Below are positions 35,889 to 45,318 of a stretch of 64,000 nucleotides of DNA, piece by piece. How positions within the stretch are numbered: position 1 is the stretch's first letter; the number at the start of each line of letters is the position of its first letter. The stretch comes from Aneurinibacillus thermoaerophilus (lineage in GTDB: Bacteria > Bacillota > Bacilli > Aneurinibacillales > Aneurinibacillaceae). The notes beneath the pieces were generated by a model, which saw only the letters and a program-made list of their open reading frames with translations, was not told the origin of the DNA and ran no database searches. The translations under genes were made by a program, and so were the position numbers. The stretch spans positions 17,448 to 81,447 of the forward strand of contig NZ_FNDE01000014.1 of the NCBI RefSeq assembly GCF_900099925.1, read 5' to 3'.

Positions 35889-36569
35889 TTAATCGCGGTT
35901 TCCAAAAATGCGCAGAAGATAAAGGAAAAGATTAAGAAAGTCAAGGTATAGTATCAGCGCGCCGATAATTGCCTCTTTTGTTTCCTCTTCCGTATCTTCG
36001 TTTCCGATTATGTTCGTTTCTTTAATCTTTTGCATATCATAGGCTGTTAGCCCAGAGAAAATAACGACTCCAGCGTATGTCGTAATCCAGTATAGGCTGC
36101 TGCTTTGGAGAAAGAAATTGACCAGCGTGGCGAGAATAAGTCCGATAAGAGCCATGAAAAGAATAGAGCCCATACGGGACAAGTCCCGTTTGGTTACGTA
36201 TCCGTATAGAGCAAGCGCGCCGAACATGCCTGCTGTTACAAGAAACGTTAGTACGATGGAAGTAGACGTATAAAGCGCGAACAATAGCGAAAACGTGATG
36301 CCGTTCAATGCGGCATAAATGAAGAATAGGAGCATAGCGCTGGTGGCGGACAATTTTTGCACACGCGCCGATAAGTAAAAAACAAGAATAAGCTCCGCAA
36401 TAAGAATAATGAAAAAGGCGTATGGATGTGCGCTGAAATAAGCGAGTACGTTTTCATTTCCGCTTAACAGATAGGCGACAAGCGCAGTCATCAACAAACC
36501 GGCAAACATCCAGGAAAATACTCGTTGTATATACCGCCGCTGTTCCGCGGCAACCGTTGCAAGATTCAA
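35889..36569 (-). CDS. Bax inhibitor-1 family membrane protein
   Basis: A 226-residue TMBIM/BI-1 family protein with seven hydrophobic helices (FSWMFAGLLMTALVAYLLSG, GMFGALALYGYVTKRDLS, FSGLTAYDMQKIKE). B. subtilis YetJ is a pH-sensitive calcium leak channel of this family; its two conserved Asp residues near helices 6-7 are matched by the Asp in GLTAYDMQK and the one in LYLDFLNLFLYLLRIFG. It is monocistronic; an initiator ATG follows AAGGAGGC. Its physiological role in this organism is not known. Confidence 0.92.
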   Translation of the reverse strand: MNLATVAAEQRRYIQRVFSWMFAGLLMTALVAYLLSGNENVLAYFSAHPYAFFIILIAELILVFYLSARVQKLSATSAMLLFFIYAALNGITFSLLFALYTSTSIVLTFLVTAGMFGALALYGYVTKRDLSRMGSILFMALIGLILATLVNFFLQSSSLYWITTYAGVVIFSGLTAYDMQKIKETNIIGNEDTEEETKEAIIGALILYLDFLNLFLYLLRIFGNRD

Positions 36570-36640
36570 TGTTTTTGCCTCCTTTGTTTTTTTATTTTTA
36601 GTCTTTCCTTATTTTACGTTAATTTTGTGCTGTCGGTTGC

Positions 36641-36683
36641 AAAAAAAAAACAGACCGAATTCCGGAAAGGAAAGACGGTCTGT
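36641..36683 (-). terminator. Terminator of sodA
   Basis: The minus-strand stem ACAGACCG/CGGTCTGT (36650-36657 with 36676-36683) is followed by ten Ts (36650-36641). It begins 17 bases after the sodA stop. Confidence 0.92.
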
Positions 36684-36700
36684 TGGTGTATGACGCATCA

Positions 36701-37312
36701 TTATTTCGCGTCGTTGTAGCGTTTGCTTACTTCGTCCCAGTTTACAACGTTCCACCAAGCGGAAATGTAATCCGGACGCTTGTTTTGGTACTTCAGATAG
36801 TAAGCGTGTTCCCATACATCCAAGCCAAGGATTGGAGTTTTGCCTTCCATCAGCGGATTGTCTTGGTTTGGTGTGCTCGTGATAGCTAGTTTCCCGTTGT
36901 CTACAATTAACCAAGCCCAACCGCTTCCGAAACGGCCAGCCGCCGCTTTTGCGAATTCTTCTTTCATTTTTTCGAAGCTTCCGAAAGCCTCGTTGATAGC
37001 GTTAGCCAGTTCACCAGTCGGTTCGCCGCCACCGTTCGGGCTCATGATTGCCCAGAACAGGCTATGGTTATAGTGACCGCCGCCATTGTTGCGAACGGCT
37101 GTGCGGATGCTTTCTGGTACGTTGCCAATGTTGCGCATTAAATCTTCAATGCTTTTGTTTGCTAATTCTGTATGTCCTTCGAGTGCTGCATTCAGATTGT
37201 TCACGTATGTTGCATGGTGTCTATCGTGGTGAATTTCCATCGTTTGCGCGTCAATATGAGGTTCAAGTGCATCAAATGGGTAAGGTAGAGCTGGTAATTC
37301 AAATTTTGCCAT
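36701..37312 (-). CDS. sodA: Superoxide dismutase (Mn/Fe family)
   Basis: A 203-residue SOD of normal length. Metal ligands are seen in [27 protein letters not shown] and [20 protein letters not shown] and WNVVNWDE are typical of the manganese form. The start is ATG 37312, seven bases after GGAGGAG; an upstream in-frame ATG at 37363 is inside the promoter and is rejected. Confidence 0.97.
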   Translation of the reverse strand: MAKFELPALPYPFDALEPHIDAQTMEIHHDRHHATYVNNLNAALEGHTELANKSIEDLMRNIGNVPESIRTAVRNNGGGHYNHSLFWAIMSPNGGGEPTGELANAINEAFGSFEKMKEEFAKAAAGRFGSGWAWLIVDNGKLAITSTPNQDNPLMEGKTPILGLDVWEHAYYLKYQNKRPDYISAWWNVVNWDEVSKRYNDAK

Positions 37313-37361
37313 AATATAACTCCTCCTTTTATGGTTGTATACGGATATGTTTCCAAAATTC

Positions 37362-37389
37362 ATTATATCGTACTTAGATTATAATTCAA
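37362..37389 (-). promoter_or_regulatory. Sigma-A promoter of sodA
   Basis: Minus-strand TTGAAT (37389-37384) and TATAAT (37367-37362) are separated by 16 bases; transcription would start about 45 bases before the sodA ATG. Confidence 0.7.
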
Positions 37390-37773
37390 TACAAAACAGA
37401 TAAAAATGTATAATAAATATAAGATTGTGTTTTTCTTGCCCTTGCGTTTAGTCATAAATAATGCGTGAACTATGATCCCACGCGCCATGGTCGCCTGATA
37501 TATCGCCCCGACGTTCAATTTAGAAATAGACATATCGCTTAGCTCATCCAGCTTGCGTCCTACATACATTTCTTCCCCCCCGACTGGCGGCATTTTGTAT
37601 CGTACAGCCGCAGTTTTTGGTCTCTCTTACTTTTACCGCAATGGCTTTTTTTTAAACACAGCCTGAATATTGAACGAAAATTGTAAGAATTAAGGAATAT
37701 AAAAGGGTTTTCTTAAAAAAAAAATGAATATATTTTTAGTATAAATAAAATGATTGGGGAAGGGGCAATGTGT
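37390..37773. other. Intergenic stretch without a convincing gene
   Basis: A minus-strand frame (start ATG 37569, MYVGRKLDELSDMSISKL...) is the only candidate. Its last third runs through the sodA promoter and is AT-rich, so it is probably not a complete gene. The remainder is AT-rich with no clear signal apart from the ribosome site of the gene at 37774. Confidence 0.5.
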
Positions 37774-38064
37774 ATGTATCCTTTTGAAGAAGTATTAGCA
37801 TGGGAAGCAGAAATGAATGACAGTCTCTATCAAGAGAGAAAAATCCTTGCCGCTTATCAATGGATGAAAATGGATTTGAATGATCGCCGGGCCGCTCTTC
37901 TTCAGGAAAATACGATCGATGGGATTGCCCTTGACCAGCTAGATCAGGCACTTCTCCATGTCGAAGAATTAATTATGGAACGATATATCATCATTGATGA
38001 GAAAGAAAAAGCTGTCGAGCGCATGTATCAGCAATGGCAGCATATACTGCAAAATATGCAATAA
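37774..38064 (+). CDS. Small hypothetical helical protein
   Basis: A 96-residue soluble protein, rich in Glu, Leu and Gln and largely helical (LNDRRAALLQENTIDGIALD, QLDQALLHVEELIMERYIII). ATG 37774 is eight bases after AAGGGG; earlier ATGs are too close. I do not recognise the family. Its place before ntdP (ygaC) and ygaD is that of ygaB in B. subtilis, but I cannot confirm similarity. It is followed by its own terminator. Confidence 0.7.
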   Translation: MYPFEEVLAWEAEMNDSLYQERKILAAYQWMKMDLNDRRAALLQENTIDGIALDQLDQALLHVEELIMERYIIIDEKEKAVERMYQQWQHILQNMQ

Positions 38065-38075
38065 AATCTCTGCTT

Positions 38076-38105
38076 CCCGCTTGTCTACGGCGGGTTTTCT
38101 TTTTT
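38076..38105 (+). terminator. Terminator after the small helical protein gene
   Basis: CCCGC (38076-38080) pairs with GCGGG (38090-38094), followed by TTTTCTTTTTT. Confidence 0.8.
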
Positions 38106-38191
38106 GTATGCTTTTTCTATAGTGATAATAGCGACATTTATCAATAGGTGGTGTAAAATAAAAGAAGATGAAAAGCAGGGAGGACGTTGGT

Positions 38192-38620
38192 GTGCTAATA
38201 CGGTCGTTTCGTTTAGGAGATTACGCACATATTACTCGCATTTGGGAAGAAACTGGATTGGAGCGAACAGAAACCGAAACGTTAGATGCACTGGCAAAGC
38301 AGCTGGCTTGGGATAGTGAATTAGTAATGGTTGCTGAATATGAAGGAGAAGTAGCCGGGGTAATTGTAGGAACCATTGACGGAACGAGAGGATATTTCTA
38401 CAGATTAGCTGTCAATCCAGCGCTACAAGGACACGGTATTGGGCGCAAGCTGGTCGAGGCGCTGGAAAAAAGATTTAAAGAAAGAGGCGTAACACGAGTA
38501 TTTATTATGGTAAATCAGGATAATAAGAAAGTCCTTCCTTTTTACAGTTCGCTTGGGTATGAAGTGAAGGAATACATTACTTTATCGAAAAAATTGACGC
38601 CCAACAAAGATTCTGAATAA
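38192..38620 (+). CDS. GNAT family N-acetyltransferase
   Basis: A 142-residue GNAT enzyme transferring acetyl from acetyl-CoA to an amine. The acetyl-CoA motif is RLAVNPALQGHGIGRKLVEALE near residue 75, and the C-terminal FYSSLGYEVKEY is the usual motif B. The GTG at 38192 lies eight bases after AGGGAGG, which is inside the longer frame beginning at 38168. The substrate is unknown. Confidence 0.88.
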   Translation: MLIRSFRLGDYAHITRIWEETGLERTETETLDALAKQLAWDSELVMVAEYEGEVAGVIVGTIDGTRGYFYRLAVNPALQGHGIGRKLVEALEKRFKERGVTRVFIMVNQDNKKVLPFYSSLGYEVKEYITLSKKLTPNKDSE

Positions 38621-38707
38621 GGGCGTTTGCTTCTTTCGCGCCGAAAATGGGAAAAATGTACGTGAAGGAGCGTTCGTATAGATTACAAGAAAAGGAAGGA
38701 GAGCGTG

Positions 38708-39232
38708 ATGACGTCACCCGGAATCCCCATTCGCATCGAAAGCTATAAGCATGACCGGTCGTTTCACCGTTCGTGGGATAAAACGTTACTGCTTCACTTA
38801 AGCGATGCGGTTTTAATCGGCGGAAACGATAATGTCCGAGTCACCGAGTCGGACGGGCGGGAATGGCGGACGCGCGAACCGGCGATATGTACGTTTGGTC
38901 GCGGACAGTGGTTTAATACAATCGCAATGATTCGGACAGATGGCATTTATTACTACTGTAATATTGGTTCGCCTTTTTCTTTACGCAATGATTTGCTGAC
39001 GTACATAGACTATGATCTTGATGTGAAAGTTTATCCGGATATGACATATACAATTCTGGATAAAGAGGAGTTCGCGCTTCATAGCCGACGTATGCAGTAT
39101 CCCCAGGATGTGGTTGACATGGTATATAAGGGCGTCCAAGAGGTTGTAACATGGATTCAAGAACGCCGAGGCCCTTTTCATCCCGGTTTTGTAGAACGCT
39201 GGTATGAACGGTATCTACATTTAAAAAATTAA
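38708..39232 (+). CDS. ntdP: Nucleoside tri-/diphosphate phosphatase (DUF402, YgaC)
   Basis: A 174-residue DUF402 protein matching the UPF0374/YgaC group; Staphylococcus aureus Sa1684 of this group hydrolyses nucleoside tri- and diphosphates. Seen are HDRSFHRSWDKTLLLH, the metal-site acidic block YIDYDLDVKVYPD and LDKEEFALH. The ATG is six bases after GGAG; a GTG three bases earlier is possible. It is followed by a strong terminator and the ygaD ABC exporter, the same order as in B. subtilis. Confidence 0.9.
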   Translation: MTSPGIPIRIESYKHDRSFHRSWDKTLLLHLSDAVLIGGNDNVRVTESDGREWRTREPAICTFGRGQWFNTIAMIRTDGIYYYCNIGSPFSLRNDLLTYIDYDLDVKVYPDMTYTILDKEEFALHSRRMQYPQDVVDMVYKGVQEVVTWIQERRGPFHPGFVERWYERYLHLKN

Positions 39233-39236
39233 TGAA

Positions 39237-39266
39237 ACTCCTTTTCGCACCGAAAGGGAGTTTTTT
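39237..39266 (+). terminator. Terminator between ntdP and ygaD
   Basis: An 11-base stem (39237-39247 with 39251-39261, one G-T pair) with a CAC loop, followed by TTTTTT. Confidence 0.9.
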
Positions 39267-39296
39267 ATTCGGCAGTTATAGAAAGGGGATGATGAG

Positions 39297-41063
39297 TTGG
39301 GCAGTATAAGAAGATATGTTCGGTTTGTCAAGCCTTACTGGAAGCGCATTGTAATTACGATCGTTGTAGGGATTTTGAAATTCGGCATTCCGTTGATTAT
39401 GCCGCTGTTGCTAAAGTATGTAGTGGACGATATTTTGCTTTCGCAGGCAGCGCCCGACGATAAAATGAAAAACCTATTCTATGTTATGGTGACTGTCTTT
39501 TTTATTTTTACGGTGCTGCGCTGGCCGATCGAATACTGGCGGCAATATTTGGCACAGTCGGTTTCCAATACCGTATTGTACGACATTCGAAACCGGGCAT
39601 TTGATCATATCCAGAAACTATCTTTGCGCTATTTTCACAATCATCGCGCCGGTGAGGTCATTTCCCGGGTGATTAATGATGTGGAGCAGACTAAAAGCTT
39701 TATCGATACCGGCTTGATGAATATTTGGCTTGATCTTGTAACACTGCTTATTGCCTTGGGGATCATGTTTTCCATGGATGGATGGCTTACACTTGTCGCC
39801 ATTTGTATGTTTCCGCTATACGGCTTTTCGGTCAAATATTTTTATTCTCGTTTGCGCCATCTAACCCGGGTGCGTTCACAGGCGCTGGCGACGTTGCAGG
39901 CCCATTTGCACGAACGTGTGCAGGGCATTCCGGTGATTAAAAGTTTTACTCTTGAAGATCATGAACAGAAGCAATTTGATAAACGAAACAGAAATTTTCT
40001 GGCGAAAGCTTTAGAGCATACTAGCTGGAATGCGAAAACGTTTGCCGTAGTTAATACGGTGACGGATATTGCACCGCTGCTTGTCATTATGGTAGCGGGT
40101 TATCGGGTGATCCAGGGCGAACTGACCGTCGGAGCGCTGGTCGCATTTTATGCGTATCTTGATCGTCTGTACGCGCCATTGCGCCGTCTGGTAAATTCTT
40201 CAACAACGCTTACCCAAGCGTTCGCTTCTATGGATCGGGTATTTGAGTTTATGGATGAAAAATATGATGTGACCGATAGCCCGGGCGCACACAAATTGCC
40301 GCCTGTGGAGGGAAGGGTTACATTTGAAAATGTGTACTTTCGCTACGCAGAAGACGGGGAGGATGTGCTTAAGGGGATTAATCTTACAGTCGAGCCCGGT
40401 GAAACGGTCGCGTTTGTCGGGGCAAGTGGCGGCGGAAAGTCATCATTAATTAGCCTCATTCCGCGTTTTTACGATGTCAGGGAAGGGAGCGTGCGCGTTG
40501 ACGGTTATGATGTGCGCGATGTGACAATGAGAAGTTTGCGCAGCCAGATAGGAGTCGTGTTACAGGATAATATTTTATTTAGCGATTCGATTCGAGAAAA
40601 TATTTTGATGGGCAATCCGGAAGCGACAGAAAAAGAAATGGTCGAAGCGGCGAAGGCGGCCAACGCCCATGATTTTATCATAGAATTACCAAATGGATAT
40701 GATACAGAAATCGGCGAGCGTGGCGTGAAGTTATCGGGCGGACAGAAACAACGGATTGCTATCGCGCGCGTGTTTTTGAAAAATCCGCGGATTCTTATTT
40801 TTGACGAGGCGACTTCGGCGCTTGATTTGGAATCTGAGCATTTAATCCAGCAGTCGCTGGAACGGCTCGCGCATAATCGGACAACATTTATTGTCGCGCA
40901 TCGTTTGTCGACCATTACGCATGCAGACAAAATTGTTCTGATTGAAGATGGACAGATTAAAGAAGAAGGTACACATCAGGAGTTGATGAACAAACAGGGG
41001 GCGTATTATAAGCTTTTTACTGTTCAAAACCTGGACGGAGTGGAAGCGGCAAGCGGAAAATAA
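39297..41063 (+). CDS. ygaD: ABC exporter, fused permease and ATPase (YgaD)
   Basis: A 588-residue homodimeric-type exporter: six membrane helices (about 1-310), then an ATP-binding domain with Walker [10 protein letters not shown] near 375, Q-loop [15 protein letters not shown], signature [15 protein letters not shown], Walker [13 protein letters not shown] and H-loop VAHRLSTIT. This is the MsbA/LmrA-like group; the substrate is unknown. The start is TTG, eight bases after AAAGGGG; the nearby ATGs are in another frame. Confidence 0.93.
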   Translation: MGSIRRYVRFVKPYWKRIVITIVVGILKFGIPLIMPLLLKYVVDDILLSQAAPDDKMKNLFYVMVTVFFIFTVLRWPIEYWRQYLAQSVSNTVLYDIRNRAFDHIQKLSLRYFHNHRAGEVISRVINDVEQTKSFIDTGLMNIWLDLVTLLIALGIMFSMDGWLTLVAICMFPLYGFSVKYFYSRLRHLTRVRSQALATLQAHLHERVQGIPVIKSFTLEDHEQKQFDKRNRNFLAKALEHTSWNAKTFAVVNTVTDIAPLLVIMVAGYRVIQGELTVGALVAFYAYLDRLYAPLRRLVNSSTTLTQAFASMDRVFEFMDEKYDVTDSPGAHKLPPVEGRVTFENVYFRYAEDGEDVLKGINLTVEPGETVAFVGASGGGKSSLISLIPRFYDVREGSVRVDGYDVRDVTMRSLRSQIGVVLQDNILFSDSIRENILMGNPEATEKEMVEAAKAANAHDFIIELPNGYDTEIGERGVKLSGGQKQRIAIARVFLKNPRILIFDEATSALDLESEHLIQQSLERLAHNRTTFIVAHRLSTITHADKIVLIEDGQIKEEGTHQELMNKQGAYYKLFTVQNLDGVEAASGK

Positions 41064-41208
41064 GTAGAAATTGCCCCATCTGATATATCGACATCCCGGT
41101 GTGGCTGGCAGAAAGAGTGAAGGAGATACTTTTACATGTATCCATTAAAATGATAAATGAACTTATGAAAAGTTATTTTGAATATGATCAAAAGGAAGGA
41201 GATTTTTC

Positions 41209-41805
41209 ATGAAAGCATTACTTTTGTTTGCGCATCCAAACAATCAAGATAGCTTTAACTCAGCGATTCGGGATGAAGTTCAGAAAGCCCTGGAATCGAA
41301 AGGAGTGGAAACTCGCATCCGGGATTTATACGCGGCGAATTTCCAGCCTGTCTTGACAACTGATGAGATGGCTTTATGGGAGAGAGGGGAAGTGCCTGAA
41401 GACATTGTTGAAGAACAGAAGCATATTAAGTGGGCTGACCTCTTGGTTATCATCTATCCGGTTTGGTGGGCAGGGCCTCCGGCTATATTGAAGGGATATT
41501 ATGACCGCGTGTTAACGAGCGGATTTGCTTACCAGTACACAGAAAATGGGCATGAAAAATTGCTAGGCGCCAAAAAAGCCCTGGTCATCGAAACGGCATC
41601 CGCTACAAAAGAATCGCTGCAAAAACGCTCTTTGGATAGTGCATTTAAAGCCGCTGTAGATGTCGGGATTCTTGATTATTGCGGTATTCAAGTAATGGAA
41701 CATCTGATCTTAGATAATATTCATCATGTATCTGATGATGAACGTAAACAAATGCTGGCCCGTATTAAAGAAACAGTGTCTAAACTCTATATAAATCATA
41801 ATTGA
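41209..41805 (+). CDS. NAD(P)H-dependent flavodoxin-fold oxidoreductase
   Basis: A 198-residue quinone reductase of the KefF/YwrO/MdaB type. FMN-binding motifs are LLFAHPNNQDSFNSAIRDE and VIIYPVWWAGPPAILKGYYDRV. Such enzymes reduce quinones by two electrons and protect against electrophiles. AAGGAGAT lies seven bases before the ATG. A hairpin (GGGG-ATG-CCCC plus Ts near 41842-41860) may end the transcript. Confidence 0.9.
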   Translation: MKALLLFAHPNNQDSFNSAIRDEVQKALESKGVETRIRDLYAANFQPVLTTDEMALWERGEVPEDIVEEQKHIKWADLLVIIYPVWWAGPPAILKGYYDRVLTSGFAYQYTENGHEKLLGAKKALVIETASATKESLQKRSLDSAFKAAVDVGILDYCGIQVMEHLILDNIHHVSDDERKQMLARIKETVSKLYINHN

Positions 41806-41900
41806 TATATTGACATTCTTCCGTGGTTTGAGGGAAGAAGAAGGGGATGCCCCTTTTTTCCATGCAAGTATCTTGGTCATCTCCCTTATCCAATAGATAA

Positions 41901-41950
41901 TGAACCTCCCCCACCTACGCCGGAGGCGTGGAGGAAGGGGACTTCTCGCG
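41901..41950. repeat. Hairpin resembling an IS200/IS605 end
   Basis: CCTCCCCCACCTACGCC is followed by GGAGGCGTGGAGGAAGGGG, giving an imperfect stem, then ACTTCTCGCG. The layout resembles the subterminal hairpin of IS200/IS605-family elements. No transposase is nearby, so this would be an orphan end. Confidence 0.35.
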
Positions 41951-42009
41951 TGTTATGTTAAAAAATTTCTTTACAAAAGGTTTAACCAAAAACCCATTAA
42001 GTTAATGAT

Positions 42010-42075
42010 GGTGTTGTAAAACTAATAATCGCTGAATGGTAAAGGTTAAATTTAATAATGAAGTTTTGCAACACC
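42010..42075. mobile_element. Solo terminal inverted repeats of a transposable element
   Basis: GGTGTTGTAAAACT (42010-42023) is matched by AGTTTTGCAACACC (42062-42075), a 14-base inverted repeat with one mismatch and 38 bases between. The arms look like transposon ends of the GTGTTGCAAAACT type; the 66-base total is too short to encode anything. A fold-back RNA near the end of mtnD is the alternative. Confidence 0.45.
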
Positions 42076-42131
42076 CTCTACGTGGAAAAAGGACGAGCGG
42101 CAACAAACGCTAGCATACGAGTATAAAAGAA

Positions 42132-42668
42132 TTAATTTGCTGGTACTTCGTTTTCTTCATAAATCGCTTCCCATCCGGCCGGAGTCACAAAAATACGGAT
42201 GCATTTGATTTTCCGGTCCTCGCAAAGCGTAAACCAGTGGCGGGTGTATGCGGGAACGGAAATTAAATCGCCCGGTTCCATAACTATGTCGAAGTAACGT
42301 CCGTCTTTGCCTTTCAGCGTGAAAATGCCGTGTCCGTCAACGCAGAAGCGGACTTCGTCATCCGTGTGATGGTGTTCTTCTTTAAATTTGTCGAGCAGCG
42401 CATCCAGATTTGGTGTCGCGTCGGACAGAACAACAATGTCTTCCGTTTTATAGCCGCGGCGTGCGCTTAAATCATCAATTTCCGCGCGGAATGCTTCGAT
42501 AATTTGCTGTTTTTCTTCAGCGGTAAGCGAGTAGTTTTTCTTCAAATTCTCATCCAGACGGTCAACGCTCCACTTTTCGTAAATAACATCCTGTGTACTC
42601 AAAAATTCTTTCACTTCGTTGCCTTTTACGATTTGTTGTTTTGTGTCTAAAAATGTGATATAAGCCAT
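42132..42668 (-). CDS. mtnD: Acireductone dioxygenase
   Basis: A 178-residue cupin that splits acireductone into the 2-keto acid of methionine and formate (Fe form). The ligands are seen in EEHHHTDDEVRFCVDG and the distal His in PAYTRHWFTL. It is the last gene of the mtnWXBD operon. Confidence 0.95.
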   Translation of the reverse strand: MAYITFLDTKQQIVKGNEVKEFLSTQDVIYEKWSVDRLDENLKKNYSLTAEEKQQIIEAFRAEIDDLSARRGYKTEDIVVLSDATPNLDALLDKFKEEHHHTDDEVRFCVDGHGIFTLKGKDGRYFDIVMEPGDLISVPAYTRHWFTLCEDRKIKCIRIFVTPAGWEAIYEENEVPAN

Positions 42669-42711
42669 TATTTTTCCCTCTCTTCCGAATATTCGTTTTA
42701 TTGTTTGTAAA

Positions 42712-43419
42712 TTATAGCTGACCGGCGGTTCGGTATGTCAGCGGATTGTGCGGTTGAATAGCATGTTGTTCCGCAAGTTGTACGGCAATATGCTGCACTT
42801 GAAGCCATTGCAGATGATAAGCGAACAGAAATTCAAAAGCTTCAAGATGACGTTTGGCTTCAAAATCATTTTTACCCCATGCGTAAATGCCGTGATTGCG
42901 GATAAGCACACCTGGTACCTGCGGATTAAGTACGCGTTCCACTTCTTTGGCCAGACGCGGAATATTGGCGTAATTTTCTACGATCGGAATTTGAATTTCT
43001 GCGCCTTCTTCCCAGATACCCAATCCTTTAATGAGCTCTTGATTGCGCAGCGTCACGTATCCTTGATTACCGTATAGTTCGGATACGATATTGTTGGGAA
43101 CGGTATGCACATGGAATACGGCACCTATTTCCGGAATATTGCGATAGATTGCTGTGTGAATTTGAGTTTCAGCAGACGGCTTCAGAGTTGTTGCTTCATA
43201 TGGTTTGCTATTTTCGTCCACCACCAGATAATCGTGCGGGGTGCAGACCGTTTTATCTTTTCCGCTTGCTGTTACCGCAACCAATAACGGGGCGGAACTG
43301 ATTTTGATAGACAGGTTGCCGCTTGTGCCAGGGAACCAGCCCCTGGCAGCAAACGCGAGCTTTACCTGATCCAACTGTTGAAAGACTTGCTGGCGAATTT
43401 CATGAGTGTACGCGCTCAT
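42712..43419 (-). CDS. mtnB: Methylthioribulose-1-phosphate dehydratase
   Basis: A 235-residue class II aldolase-fold zinc enzyme of methionine salvage. Seen are AARGWFPGTSGNLSIK, the zinc His pair in GAVFHVHTVPNNIV and GVLIRNHGIYAWGK. The start overlaps mtnX by four bases (ATGA). Confidence 0.95.
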   Translation of the reverse strand: MSAYTHEIRQQVFQQLDQVKLAFAARGWFPGTSGNLSIKISSAPLLVAVTASGKDKTVCTPHDYLVVDENSKPYEATTLKPSAETQIHTAIYRNIPEIGAVFHVHTVPNNIVSELYGNQGYVTLRNQELIKGLGIWEEGAEIQIPIVENYANIPRLAKEVERVLNPQVPGVLIRNHGIYAWGKNDFEAKRHLEAFEFLFAYHLQWLQVQHIAVQLAEQHAIQPHNPLTYRTAGQL

Positions 43420-44096
43420 TGTGTAACCTCCGTTCGTCGTATAAGATGATCTAAAGCCTCGATACAGTCGTGGAATGTGGAAAATGTTTTATATTTAATG
43501 CCGAGTTCTTGGCATTTTTCAGCGAGATAAGAGCGGGCGATTACGGTGTCTGTGATTTTCGCGCCTTCTAGGTCGGTAATGCTATCTCCGATGACAACCT
43601 TGAAATATTTTTCGCTTTTATATTTGCGGATGATCGTTGTCTTGCACATTCCGCAGTCGACGTTGCAGTGTTCGTCACACGGATATGGGTAGATAATCTC
43701 TACGTTTTCGCCGGAAAAATTGCTTTTGTTGCAATAAATTGTATCGATTTTTTTTGCATAAGGTGAAAGAAGCGGTTCGATAAAAAAATCAATACCATTG
43801 CTTGTTACCAGTAACTTAATATTTTGTTTATGGCAGTAATCGACGAACTCGCCGAAGCCGTCACGGATACGCGCGCGGCTTAGCACAAAGTCCGTAATTT
43901 CGCGGCGGAGCGAGCTAGGAACGAGTTGAAATAGGGCGTATACTCCGTTGCGCAAGCTCCGTTTTTTCGCAAAAATGTCGTCTACAATCGGTTTCCACTG
44001 CTCTTCAGGGACGAAATGTTGCATAATATTGATGATATTGTCTTTTTCGGTAATCGTACCGTCAAAATCGCAAAAAATAACAATTTGCTTCTCCAT
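43416..44096 (-). CDS. mtnX: 2-hydroxy-3-keto-5-methylthiopentenyl-1-phosphate phosphatase
   Basis: A 226-residue HAD phosphatase making acireductone. Motif I FCDFDGTITEKDNI with the nucleophile Asp, motif II LVTSNGIDF and motif IV GDSITDLEGAK are present. With mtnW it replaces the fused MtnC of other bacteria. It starts one base after the mtnW stop. Confidence 0.95.
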   Translation of the reverse strand: MEKQIVIFCDFDGTITEKDNIINIMQHFVPEEQWKPIVDDIFAKKRSLRNGVYALFQLVPSSLRREITDFVLSRARIRDGFGEFVDYCHKQNIKLLVTSNGIDFFIEPLLSPYAKKIDTIYCNKSNFSGENVEIIYPYPCDEHCNVDCGMCKTTIIRKYKSEKYFKVVIGDSITDLEGAKITDTVIARSYLAEKCQELGIKYKTFSTFHDCIEALDHLIRRTEVTQ

Positions 44097-44097
44097 A

Positions 44098-45294
44098 TTA
44101 TGCCCCTCCCCATTTTTCGAGCGCTATGGCAAGCGGCTTGCTTACTTTTGCTCCCTCGGCGAGCGTTTTGCCTTGCACCACCGTGTTGATGGCAGCGCGG
44201 AACGCACGTGCTCCATCGGCCGCGCCACCTGGATGGCCATGTATACCCCCGCCCGCGTTTACAATTACATCCATGCCGAAGTCATCATACAGTTTGCCGA
44301 CCAGTCCTGGATGGATGCCGGCGGATGGCACTGGGAAGGAGGATTTATGAACATCATTGGATATGCGAGCATGTTCCGCGATTGCTAGCGCTTCGCTTTG
44401 CTTTAGTGCCACTGAACCGTACGGCGAAGGATACAAAATCATATCCGCTCCGGCGAGCCGCATCAGTTTGCCAAGCAGAAGAGGAGACGCGATTCCGTAT
44501 TCATCTGATGCGTAGAATGCTCCCGCCATTGCCGGATGTGCCATGAGCGGCACATTAATATCCGGGTCAGCCGCCAAGCGATGTAGAATGTCAAAGCCGT
44601 AAGGCAATACGTTTAAGAGTAAACAGTTGGCTCCTTTTTCAATCGCGTATTTTGCTTTGTCCACCAGCTGGTGAACCGGCCCGGTCAGGTTGGCCGCGTA
44701 CAGCACGGTACGCCCGGACGCTTCAATGATGCGGTTGTAAGCGGTCAGACGGTTCGCAAGCGGCGCTTTGTCATCCACGAAGAAAATTTCATCGTCTTTT
44801 ACTAAATCGACACCGCCCTCAACTTGAGCGGCGAATTGCGTTTCCAGTTCGCCGAGCGGAAGGCCGAGACAAGATTTGAAAATACTCATTAAGAGTGGAC
44901 GATCATGAACACCTAACAATTCTCGTACACCAGCGATTCCGAATTTCGGTCCGGGGAATTGCTTCAATAGGGAAGGAGGAAAGTCGATATCAAGCAGTTT
45001 AATCTTTCCGTCCATAGATAATTTGCCGAAGACAGTTGTTAGCAGTGCCGGAATATCCGGAGTAATATTGCCGACAGGATACCGGATAGAAATGATGCCT
45101 TTTTGTAGTCCGTTTCGTTCTTCCATAATTGTTACGTTGCCCGTGGTGCCAAGATATGGGGCTAACAATTCCTGGCGGGCAAGCGGCAGGTCGGTCCAAC
45201 TGCCGACAGTCATGCCAACAGCAATGCTTTCTGCTTTTTTATGTAAATTTTTTGCTTCGATTAAATAACTGACAGTAATATACTCGCTCATCAT
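44098..45294 (-). CDS. mtnW: 2,3-diketo-5-methylthiopentyl-1-phosphate enolase (RuBisCO-like)
   Basis: A 398-residue RuBisCO-like protein, form IV. The metal site GGVDLVKDDEIFFVDDKAPL near residue 150 keeps the Lys and acidic residues. PKFGIAGVRELLGVHDRPL and NAGGGIHGHPGGAADGARAF (phosphate site) are present. It tautomerises the diketo intermediate of methionine salvage. First gene of the operon; an S-box riboswitch precedes it. mtnA, mtnK and an aminotransferase are not in this window. Confidence 0.95.
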   Translation of the reverse strand: MMSEYITVSYLIEAKNLHKKAESIAVGMTVGSWTDLPLARQELLAPYLGTTGNVTIMEERNGLQKGIISIRYPVGNITPDIPALLTTVFGKLSMDGKIKLLDIDFPPSLLKQFPGPKFGIAGVRELLGVHDRPLLMSIFKSCLGLPLGELETQFAAQVEGGVDLVKDDEIFFVDDKAPLANRLTAYNRIIEASGRTVLYAANLTGPVHQLVDKAKYAIEKGANCLLLNVLPYGFDILHRLAADPDINVPLMAHPAMAGAFYASDEYGIASPLLLGKLMRLAGADMILYPSPYGSVALKQSEALAIAEHARISNDVHKSSFPVPSAGIHPGLVGKLYDDFGMDVIVNAGGGIHGHPGGAADGARAFRAAINTVVQGKTLAEGAKVSKPLAIALEKWGGA

Positions 45295-45318
45295 TTCTTC
45301 ATCCTTTCTAAGGAAAAC

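Noticed and set aside
37363..37569. Minus-strand 68-codon frame upstream of sodA (MYVGRKLDELSD...)
   Set aside because: Its last third overlaps the sodA promoter and becomes AT-rich and hydrophobic by composition. The G-run before the ATG is a weak ribosome site and the sequence is not recognised.
39641..39835. Antisense frames inside ygaD, gltA, hemL and other long genes
   Set aside because: They are shadows of strongly coding genes on the other strand, lacking their own ribosome sites.
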